Positions 1-4,734 of a stretch of 5,730 nt of DNA are shown here, piece after piece; the first letter of the stretch is position 1, and each line of letters opens with the position of its first letter. Source of the DNA: Vitreoscilla sp. Its GTDB lineage: Bacteria > Pseudomonadota > Gammaproteobacteria > Burkholderiales > Burkholderiaceae. Location: positions 1-5,730 of the forward strand of contig JACMOG010000257.1 in the NCBI GenBank assembly GCA_014378125.1, written 5' to 3'. The position numbers and the translations under genes were made by a program. The notes below the pieces were generated by a model. It was not told the DNA's origin. It did no database searches and saw nothing but the letters and a program-made list of their open reading frames with translations.

Positions 1-227
1 CCACGCCACCGGTGCGGCGCGAGAACACCGCGTTCAAGCTCAGCTTCGCCGTGGCGAGCCTGGCCGATGCCCGCGCCGCGGCGAAGGCCGCCGGCGGCGA
101 GCTGGACCCGCCCGAGAAGGAATGGGACTTCCAGGGCCTGCGCGTGTGCGACGGCTGCGATCCCGAGGGCAACATGATCCAGGTGCGCGAGGTGGCGGTG
201 GAGACGGACTTGCCCACGGAGGCTTGA
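1..227 (+). CDS. Glyoxalase/bleomycin-resistance (VOC fold) protein, C-terminal part only
   Basis: This is the 3' end of a gene that begins left of the window; the first whole codon is at base 3 and the TGA stop is at 225-227, leaving 74 residues. The segment KLSFAVASLADARAAAKAAG, then a KEWDFQG stretch and a closing DPEGNMIQVRE, is the typical last beta-alpha-beta-beta unit of vicinal-oxygen-chelate proteins. In many members of this family the final glutamate of such an NxIQxxE strand is a metal ligand; here it is the E of QVRE. The segment is too short to tell glyoxalase I, a dioxygenase or a resistance protein apart, so no substrate is proposed. A GTG at 12 could be mistaken for a start, but in-frame coding continues upstream of it to the window edge. 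The gene converges on the SUI1 gene, with a hairpin between the two. Confidence 0.8.
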   Translation, partial: TPPVRRENTAFKLSFAVASLADARAAAKAAGGELDPPEKEWDFQGLRVCDGCDPEGNMIQVREVAVETDLPTEA

Positions 228-247
228 GCGACCCTTCGCCAATGTGG

Positions 248-269
248 ATCCTGCGACTCCGCGCAGGAT
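248..269. terminator. Hairpin between convergent genes, probable bidirectional terminator
   Basis: A perfect 8-bp stem, ATCCTGCG (248-255) and CGCAGGAT (262-269), closes a 6-base loop. It sits in the 57-base gap between the VOC stop at 227 and the SUI1 stop at 285. No clear T-run follows on either strand, so it is not a textbook intrinsic terminator. Position and perfect pairing still favour a 3'-end role for one or both genes. Confidence 0.5.
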
Positions 270-284
270 GGCGTCCTGGACTGA

Positions 285-647
285 CTAGCCGCCCGCCTTC
301 TTCACGTTCTTGAAACCCTGCGCCTGCAGCAGCGCCATCACGCGGTCGCGGTGGTCGCCCTGCAGCTCCACCACGCCGTCCTTGGCGGTGCCACCCACCC
401 CGCAGGCGGACTTGAGCTTCTTGCCCAGCGCCGCCAGCTCGGGCTCGGCCAGGCCCAGGCCGCGCACCACGGTGACGCCCTTGCCGCCGCGGCCCTTGGT
501 CTCGAAGAACAGGCGCACCACGCCGTCGGTAGGCGGCGCCACCGCCTTCTTGCAGGCGCATTGCGCCATCGGCTGGCGGCACACGGGACACATGCGGCCC
601 GCCTCGGTCGAGTAGACCAGGCCGCCATTCGGGTTCACGGGTTTCAT
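285..647 (-). CDS. yciH: SUI1/eIF1-family translation factor (YciH-like)
   Basis: This 120-residue protein belongs to the SUI1 family, the bacterial relatives of eukaryotic initiation factor eIF1. Family knowledge suggests cytoplasmic action on the small ribosomal subunit and start-site selection, but the bacterial role is poorly settled. The core runs from about residue 42 to 117 and includes the basic loop GRGGKGVTVVRGL (residues 52-64) and the ending VMALLQAQGFKNVKKAGG. The N-terminus carries CPVC (20-23) followed by CAC (30-32), a zinc-ribbon-like cysteine cluster I associate with the proteobacterial form. The ATG at 647 gives the usual length. No Shine-Dalgarno precedes it; instead CCAAT ends six bases before the ATG, an arrangement shared with two neighbours (see findings). 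It is convergent with the VOC gene and divergent from the gene at 709, with only 61 bases between the two starts. Confidence 0.92.
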   Translation of the reverse strand: MKPVNPNGGLVYSTEAGRMCPVCRQPMAQCACKKAVAPPTDGVVRLFFETKGRGGKGVTVVRGLGLAEPELAALGKKLKSACGVGGTAKDGVVELQGDHRDRVMALLQAQGFKNVKKAGG

Positions 648-708
648 GCCGCCATTGGAACCGATCCACGCCGCCGGCTCGACCGCGAGGGGATGTGAGA
701 ATCCGCGC

Positions 709-1245
709 ATGACGACGCCACGCCACGCCTTCACGACCGCCACCCGCCTTCTCGCCGCCGCCCTCGCGCTCGCCTTCTCGCAGGCCGCCCTGGCGGTGCC
801 GCCCCTGGTGCAGCACGACGTGGTGCTGCTGCAGAAGGGCGACATCATCGAGCAGCGCGTGGACGGCGGCGCCGACGCGATGTCGGCCTACCTGAAGACG
901 CTGGGCGCGGCGCTCACCGAGACGATGCGCGCCAACCCCCAGCAGCTTCCGACGGCGGGCTTCATCGCGGTGGCGATCCGACCCGGCAACCAGGTGCGCA
1001 GCTGGTTCGACTTCAAGCCCGCCCTGGCCGACAGGACGATGGCCGCGCTGGCGCATGCCGTCGAGACCACGCCCACCCTGCCCGTGAAGAGCGGCGAGAT
1101 CGTGTTCGCGCTGCGGGTGAGCGTGTGGAGCGACAAGCCGCCCAAGTCGTACGCGCCGGCGCCGCCGGAGTGGAAGGACGCGACGAAGGACATGCATCCG
1201 AAGCCCGACATCGACACGCTGGTGGACCTGGTGGGGCCGCCGTGA
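709..1245 (+). CDS. Predicted secreted/periplasmic protein of unknown function
   Basis: This is a 178-residue protein that I do not recognise. The N-terminus is a classical Sec signal: a short basic start (R5, R13), a hydrophobic core LLAAALALAFSQAALA, and a probable signal peptidase I site after AALA at about residue 29, leaving a mature protein that begins VPPLVQHDVV. The mature part has no cysteine and no further membrane segment, so a soluble periplasmic protein is likely. Visible features are a GFIAVAIRPGNQVRSWFDF strand-rich segment, a second strand-like segment EIVFALRVSVW, and a proline-rich C-terminus with YAPAPPEW. An in-frame ATG at 646 would add 21 residues ahead of the signal and overlap the SUI1 start, so I chose 709. 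GAGGGGA lies 15 bases upstream, rather far for ribosome binding, while GAGAAT ends six bases before the ATG. The existence of the gene is supported by signal structure and GC-rich third positions; its function is open. Confidence 0.75.
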   Translation: MTTPRHAFTTATRLLAAALALAFSQAALAVPPLVQHDVVLLQKGDIIEQRVDGGADAMSAYLKTLGAALTETMRANPQQLPTAGFIAVAIRPGNQVRSWFDFKPALADRTMAALAHAVETTPTLPVKSGEIVFALRVSVWSDKPPKSYAPAPPEWKDATKDMHPKPDIDTLVDLVGPP

Positions 1246-2574
1246 GGCGCCGGACGCCCGCCGTCCGGCCCAGCGTCGCGACGACCCCCCCGACGTGGCC
1301 GCCGGCCATCCCGCCGCCGCCGGCCATCCGCGGAATTCTTCCAGCGCCGGCGCGTCGTTCTTGTCGACCCTCTCGACGCGCGTCCGCCGCTGCCCGAACC
1401 TGCCGGCGCGCGCCAGCACGCACACGGGACACTCGATGATGCCGCTCTTTTCTTCGTGGGCCAGGTGCACCACGCCGCACTTGGCGCAGTGGCCGAGGTG
1501 GGTATCCGCGCCCTCGCGCAGGGGCGTGAACACGTCGCGCAGCATGCGGCTGAGCGACACGCCGCAGTCGGCGTCGTAGGTGCAGGCGTAGTAGTCGTAG
1601 GCCCACACCATCGCCTCGAAGGCCTCGACGCCGGCGTCCACCAGGCGGCGCTGCAGGCAGAAGATGGCGGTGGCGCTGAGGCGGCGATGGGCGCTGCCCC
1701 ACAGGTCGCGGTGGTCGCGCGTGCGGTCGCGCGGCGTGCCCTTGTCGCGCTTGGGCTTGGGGTTGAGGGCCTCGGCGATGACGCGCAGTTGCGCCGCGCG
1801 CACGTCGCTGGTTGCCAGCATGCGGTCTTCGACCTCGGTGGGGCGCATCTGGTGACGCAGCATGCCCAGGATCAGGCTGCTGGTGCCGGGCATCAGGAAG
1901 TTGGACGGCGGCCGCCCGGATCGCTTGCTGACCGGCACGCGCTCGGCCACGCGGTAGGCGGCGCTTTCCTCCTGCACGGCGTGGCGGATGAGCACGTACT
2001 CCTGCTCGCAGCACTGCGTGAGCGCGAGCAGCCCGCGCAGGGCGGGCTCGACGCCGTCGTCGTCGTCGGGGCGCAGCAGGCGGTCGATGACGGGATCGCT
2101 CAGGCGCGGCACCGCCAGCAGCGTGCCGGGGTTGCCGCCCCATTCGAGGAACGCGAACGCGGGCAGCTCCTGCAGCGCGGCGATGACGCCGCGGTCGGTG
2201 ATGTCGCACACCAGCGCGGCGCTGGCCGGATCGTCGGCGTAGCGCACGAAGGTGGCCAAGGCCAGGCGGTTGATGCGCTTGACCAGGGGGCGATACACCT
2301 CGTGGTCGGGGGTGAGCATGGGGCGATGCTCGGCCAGGCGCTGCACCAACCGCTCGGTGAGGGCCGGCCGCCAGAGCGCCACCGGCGTGGTGGCCAGGTC
2401 GTCGAGCTGCGCGTCGGGCATGGCCGCCAGCCGCATCGCCACGCCCAGCGGCACGCCGAACAACTCCACGGCGTGCTGGGGGTTGCGGCGCGCCACCTCC
2501 ACCAGGCCCTCGATCAATTCCTCGTTGAGCGTCTTCTGGTCGCTCGGCCCCTTGGTCGCTCCGGTTGGTGTCAT
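1246..2574 (-). CDS. FlhD-FlhD-FlhC-like single-chain transcriptional regulator (3' end uncertain)
   Basis: The start is ATG at 2574, preceded by GGAGGG six bases upstream. Residues 16-73 align without gaps to E. coli FlhD: NPQHAVELFGVPLGVAMRLA and LAAMPDAQLDDLATT match FlhD DKASAMFRLGINEEMATTLA and LAALTLPQMVKLAETN. Residues 101-160 look like a second, diverged FlhD copy (DPASAALVCDI, ALQELPAF). Residues about 232-395 match FlhC: the W292 region, FCLQRRLVDAG, AMVWAYDYY, then a zinc site C363-x2-C366-x15-C382-x2-C385, close to the FlhC Cys pattern. A basic linker (271-290) and an SGRPP stretch (219-223) may touch DNA. FlhD4FlhC2 activates flagellar class II promoters; what this protein controls is unknown. 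Homology is clear to about residue 415 (base 1328). No stop codon exists in any minus frame between 1246 and 1440, and this frame stays open to base 40 across two other genes, so I end it at the convergent gene. Domain calls are from memory of the E. coli sequences. Confidence 0.72.
1249..1269. terminator. GC-rich hairpin just after the secreted-protein stop
   Basis: GCCGGACG (1249-1256) pairs perfectly with CGTCCGGC (1262-1269) around a 5-base loop, starting four bases after the TGA at 1243-1245. There is no T-run. It most likely ends transcription of the secreted-protein gene. It also marks where the convergent FlhD/FlhC-like gene should already have stopped, although that frame stays open across it. 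Confidence 0.5.
1298..1333. repeat. 18-bp tandem duplication near the end of the FlhC-like domain
   Basis: A 14-base identity, GCCGCCGGCCATCC, occurs at 1298-1311 and again at 1316-1329, an 18-base period that keeps the reading frame. On the minus strand it encodes GWPAAA followed by GWPAAT. A run of seven C (1285-1291) lies just beyond it. Both sit exactly where the FlhC-like homology fades and a stop codon would be expected. Confidence 0.7.
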
Positions 2575-2580
2575 CTCATT

Positions 2581-2586
2581 CCCTCC
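2581..2586 (-). promoter_or_regulatory. Shine-Dalgarno deciding the FlhD/FlhC-like start
   Basis: On the minus strand GGAGGG stands six bases before the ATG at 2574. It is the strongest ribosome-binding site tied to a start codon in the window. It fixes the start here rather than at the in-frame GTG 40 codons upstream (2694), and leaves 15 residues ahead of the FlhD-like domain. Confidence 0.8.
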
Positions 2587-2589
2587 GTG

Positions 2590-2606
2590 CCTTGCTTGGT
2601 GCAAGG
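2590..2606 (-). promoter_or_regulatory. Leader hairpin abutting the Shine-Dalgarno
   Basis: In the minus-strand transcript CCTTGC (2606-2601) pairs with GCAAGG (2595-2590) around a 5-base loop, ending three bases before GGAGGG. A second 6-bp inverted repeat lies just upstream at 2610-2627. A hairpin this close could modulate ribosome access, although the pairing does not itself cover the Shine-Dalgarno. Confidence 0.4.
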
Positions 2607-2609
2607 ACT

Positions 2610-2627
2610 GATGGCCAGCGAGCCATC
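2610..2627. repeat. Inverted repeat GATGGC-N6-GCCATC
   Basis: Perfect 6-bp arms at 2610-2615 and 2622-2627 are separated by six bases, close to two helical turns of dyad symmetry over 18 bp. The GATGGC half-site recurs at 2658-2663. It could be a dimer operator in the control region or a leader hairpin of the FlhD/FlhC-like mRNA. Confidence 0.4.
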
Positions 2628-2684
2628 TGTTGTGGGCCTTCGCCACACTTTTTGATCGATGGCCATTTTTGTTGGCGTGATGAA

Positions 2685-2713
2685 AATGTGACACACCTTT
2701 TTTGCCTCATCAA
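2685..2713 (-). promoter_or_regulatory. Weak sigma-70-type promoter candidate for the FlhD/FlhC-like gene
   Basis: On the minus strand TTGATG (2713-2708) and CACATT (2690-2685) are 17 bases apart. The -35 matches consensus in four positions, the -10 only in three. Transcription from it would give a leader of about 100 bases containing both inverted repeats. Best seen as a candidate only. Confidence 0.25.
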
Positions 2714-2784
2714 GGGCCTTTTTGTGGGCATTTTGATGCGAATCGGACTAGACTGGCCGCTCCCCCTAGCTTGGCAAGCCGTCC

Positions 2785-3660
2785 ATGACCGACACCGCGC
2801 CGACCCCCGCCTCGCCAGAAATCGATCTCCCGTCCGAGCCCGCGCTGAGCTTGGGCGTGCGCCGGCTGCTGATCTCCTTCGGCGTCAAGGAGCACAACCA
2901 CGCCTCCGAGATCGCCCGCATCATCGACGTCGATCGCTCGCAGTCGTACCGCCGGTTGAAGGGCGACGTGGCATGGAGCCACACCGACCTGCGGGCGATC
3001 GCCCATCATTTCGGTGCGCCCACCGACTGCCTGCTGCCGCACGACGACCTCGCGCGCCTCGCCCATCACGGCCCCGAGGCGGTACCGGCCGTCATTCGCG
3101 TGGCGCACCTGCCGCCCACCGGCCTGCTGGTGCCCGGCCCCGAGCTCGCGCCCGGTGACAGCAGCGACCTGGTGGCCGTCCGCGTGGGCGCGGCCTGGGA
3201 GATCCACGTGAACGGCGACGAGCCCTTCGGCGCCCGCCGCCATGCCATCGAGGCGCTCACGGTGCGCAGCCACCCGCATTTGCAGGTGGCGCTGCTGGAA
3301 GACGACACACGCGCCGCCGACGCCCTGGTGGAGGCCTTCCGCCCGCTGGGCATCGTGGCCACGCCCTTCGTCGACAGCGCCTCGCTGCGCGCGGCCATCG
3401 CGCACCGCCGCTTCGACGCCTACGTGCTCGACTGGCTGCTCGGCGAAGGCACGGCGGCTTCCGTCGTGGAACAGATCCGGCAACACCGGCCGCACGTTCC
3501 CGTGGTGGTGGTCACGGGCGCGCTGATGGCCGATTCCGAGATGGAGCAGAGCCTGCTGGCGCTGTCGGCGCAGTGGAACTTCTCCACGCTCGACAAGCCC
3601 GTGCGGCCGATGAACCTGGCCAACGCGATCAAGCAGCTGGTGGCGGCCGCGCGGGCCTGA
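2785..3660 (+). CDS. Response regulator with N-terminal helix-turn-helix and C-terminal receiver
   Basis: This 291-residue protein has an unusual order, DNA-binding first and receiver last. Residues about 23-85 form a helix-turn-helix (ASEIARIIDVDRSQSYRRLK, then LRAIAHHFG) resembling the BetR-type domain. A middle segment (about 95-160) has no domain I can name. The receiver starts at about 165: E172-D173-D174 supply the acidic pocket, D216 in YVLDWLLGEG is the expected phosphorylation site, T244 in VVTGA and K271 in LDKPVRP complete the conserved set. A phosphorylatable, DNA-binding cytoplasmic regulator is therefore well supported. No histidine kinase is in the window, so it may be an orphan or be served from elsewhere. 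ATG 2785 is the first start after an in-frame TAG at 2767; no good Shine-Dalgarno is visible. It is divergent from the FlhD/FlhC-like gene across 210 bases, which suggests auto- or cross-regulation, an inference only. Confidence 0.88.
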   Translation: MTDTAPTPASPEIDLPSEPALSLGVRRLLISFGVKEHNHASEIARIIDVDRSQSYRRLKGDVAWSHTDLRAIAHHFGAPTDCLLPHDDLARLAHHGPEAVPAVIRVAHLPPTGLLVPGPELAPGDSSDLVAVRVGAAWEIHVNGDEPFGARRHAIEALTVRSHPHLQVALLEDDTRAADALVEAFRPLGIVATPFVDSASLRAAIAHRRFDAYVLDWLLGEGTAASVVEQIRQHRPHVPVVVVTGALMADSEMEQSLLALSAQWNFSTLDKPVRPMNLANAIKQLVAAARA

Positions 3661-3667
3661 GGCCCGC
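3651..3667. terminator. Hairpin with the response-regulator stop codon in its loop
   Basis: GCGGGCC (3651-3657) pairs with GGCCCGC (3661-3667), and the three-base loop is the TGA stop itself (3658-3660). It lies in the short gap between convergent genes (stops at 3660 and 3688), so it may terminate both. There is no T-run and the loop is tight. Confidence 0.4.
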
Positions 3668-3687
3668 CCGCCCTCCGCCTCAGGTGC

Positions 3688-4620
3688 TCACAGCAGCCAG
3701 GAGAAGAAGATCAGGTACAGCCCGCCCAGGATCGCCACCCACTTCGACACGTAGTACACGCGCCGATGGCTGGCCTTGAGCTTCTTGGCCTGCAGGCGCA
3801 GCTTGTAGGCGTTCTGGAAGAATCGATTGATGCCGCCCACGCGCTCGCCCGCCTCGTTGGGCGATGCCGACGCGGACATGATGTGGTCGGCGAACCAGCG
3901 GTTGAGGGCGGCCAGCGGGCGGCCGTGCAGCGGACGCTCGATGTCGCAGAACAGGATCACGCGCTGCTGGTCGGTGGTGTTGGCGGCGTGGTGGATGAAG
4001 GTCTCGTCGAACACCACCGCCTCGCCGTCCTTCCAGAAGTAGCGCTGGCCATCGACCTCGATGTAGCAGTCCGGCGAGTTGGGCGTGGCCAGGCCCAGGT
4101 GGTAGCGCAGCGAGCCGGCGTACGGGTCGCGGTGGCGCACCAGCTTGCCCTCGGGCGGCAGCGACGCGAACATCGCGCCCTTGATGGACGGGATCTGGTT
4201 GAGCAGCTCCACCGTGCGCGGGCACGAGGTGCGCGCCGAGGCCAGCTCCTCGCCGTACCATTTCAGGTAGAAGCGCTTCCAGCCCGACCGGAAGAACGAG
4301 TTGAAGCCCATGTCGTTGTAGCCGGTGGCCACGCCGATGCGGCCCGCGTCGTTCAGGCTGAGGGCCTCGGCGCGGATCTCTTCCCAGTGGGCCTGCAGGG
4401 GCGCCAGGTCGGGAAACGCGCTCACGGGCGCGTACGGGCGAGCCTTCACGCGCGAGAACAGCACCATCAGCATGTTGTACGGCGCCAGCAGCACCGTGTA
4501 GTCGGTGAACGCCTTCATCAGGCCGAAGCGGGCGCGTCCGCGCAGGTGCACGAAGGCCGCCGATCCCATGAGGAGCACGAAGAGGCCGACGCGGATCGCG
4601 ATGGAATACGGATGAGTCAT
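3688..4620 (-). CDS. lpxO: LpxO-like Fe(II)/2-oxoglutarate lipid A hydroxylase (AspH family)
   Basis: This 310-residue protein carries the aspartyl/asparaginyl beta-hydroxylase fold with hydrophobic segments at both ends (about 6-25 and 291-310), the layout of LpxO. LpxO adds a 2-hydroxyl to a secondary acyl chain of lipid A at the inner membrane using Fe(II), O2 and 2-oxoglutarate. The catalytic pattern is visible: H163 in HRDPYAGSLRYHLGL, H210 in FDETFIHHAANT, and R220 in QQRVILFCDIERP. The spacing H163-H210 (47) and H210-R220 (10) closely parallels the two histidines and the 2-oxoglutarate arginine of mammalian AspH. The region LLAPYNMLMVLFSRVKA followed by FPDL and HWEEIRAEA also recalls Salmonella LpxO. 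The ATG at 4620 is the only start after an in-frame stop at 4653-4651; no Shine-Dalgarno is clear. A peptide or other small-molecule hydroxylase of the same family cannot be excluded. It is divergent from dapC and has no obvious functional link to it. Confidence 0.82.
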   Translation of the reverse strand: MTHPYSIAIRVGLFVLLMGSAAFVHLRGRARFGLMKAFTDYTVLLAPYNMLMVLFSRVKARPYAPVSAFPDLAPLQAHWEEIRAEALSLNDAGRIGVATGYNDMGFNSFFRSGWKRFYLKWYGEELASARTSCPRTVELLNQIPSIKGAMFASLPPEGKLVRHRDPYAGSLRYHLGLATPNSPDCYIEVDGQRYFWKDGEAVVFDETFIHHAANTTDQQRVILFCDIERPLHGRPLAALNRWFADHIMSASASPNEAGERVGGINRFFQNAYKLRLQAKKLKASHRRVYYVSKWVAILGGLYLIFFSWLL

Positions 4621-4734
4621 GGGGTGCGCAACGCCGGCGGCGCCGCAGCATCAGGAGGAAACCCGTATTTTGCCCGAAGCCTCGCCTGCCGAGTTCGAAA
4701 CCCGCAAGCGGCGCCCAGCCTCGATAATCGGGGC
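4621..4734. promoter_or_regulatory. Divergent lpxO/dapC intergenic region
   Basis: These 114 bases must carry both promoters. On the plus strand there is a perfect AGGAGG (4653-4658) not placed before any ATG or GTG start, and GATAAT (4723-4728), five of six matches to a -10 box, six bases before the dapC ATG. No convincing -35 is found at 16-18 bases from it. Nothing decisive is seen for lpxO. Confidence 0.45.
4723..4728 (+). promoter_or_regulatory. -10 box abutting the dapC start (possible leaderless mRNA)
   Basis: GATAAT matches TATAAT in five of six positions. The ATG begins seven bases after its last T, the normal distance to a transcription start, so the mRNA could begin at the A of ATG. 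There is no Shine-Dalgarno directly before the ATG, in agreement with this. The lack of a good -35 keeps the call modest. Confidence 0.35.

Larger units (their letters stand above)
2575..2784. promoter_or_regulatory. AT-rich divergent control region
   Basis: This 210-base gap separates two divergent regulator genes. Its centre (about 2640-2740) is strikingly AT-rich against the rest of the window, with several T-runs. Repeated words are GATGGCCA (2610-2617, 2658-2665), TTGTGGGC (2630-2637, 2722-2729), GGGCCTT (2634-2640, 2714-2720) and TTTTGAT (2650-2656, 2731-2737). Palindromic elements are ATGGCCAT (2659-2666), CATTTT/AAAATG arms (2664-2669, 2683-2688) and TGTGACACA (2687-2695). It must hold both promoters, and the repeats are plausible operators. 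Which protein binds is not decided by the sequence. Confidence 0.65.

Noticed and set aside
40..1245. The 3' part of the very long minus-strand frame (40-2694) as real coding sequence
   Set aside because: It runs antisense to a signal-peptide gene and out of frame over the SUI1 gene. The translation becomes arginine-rich and featureless, as antisense frames in GC-rich DNA do.
1013..2209. A 398-codon minus-strand frame overlapping the FlhD/FlhC-like gene
   Set aside because: It is an Arg/Ala/Pro-rich out-of-frame shadow. A shift into it also fails to provide a stop near the expected end.
1456..2655. A 399-codon plus-strand frame opposite the FlhD/FlhC-like gene
   Set aside because: Its translation is dominated by His, Gln, Gly and Val with no motif, and it mirrors a well-supported gene on the other strand.
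2575..2694. In-frame GTG at 2694 as start of the FlhD/FlhC-like gene
   Set aside because: It adds 40 residues with no FlhD similarity, lies in the AT-rich control region, and lacks the strong GGAGGG that precedes the ATG at 2574.
2725..2740. Sigma-54-like GG-N10-GC element before the response regulator
   Set aside because: The spacing is exact (GG 2726-2727, GC 2738-2739), but the bases around both dinucleotides match the consensus poorly, so chance is a sufficient explanation.
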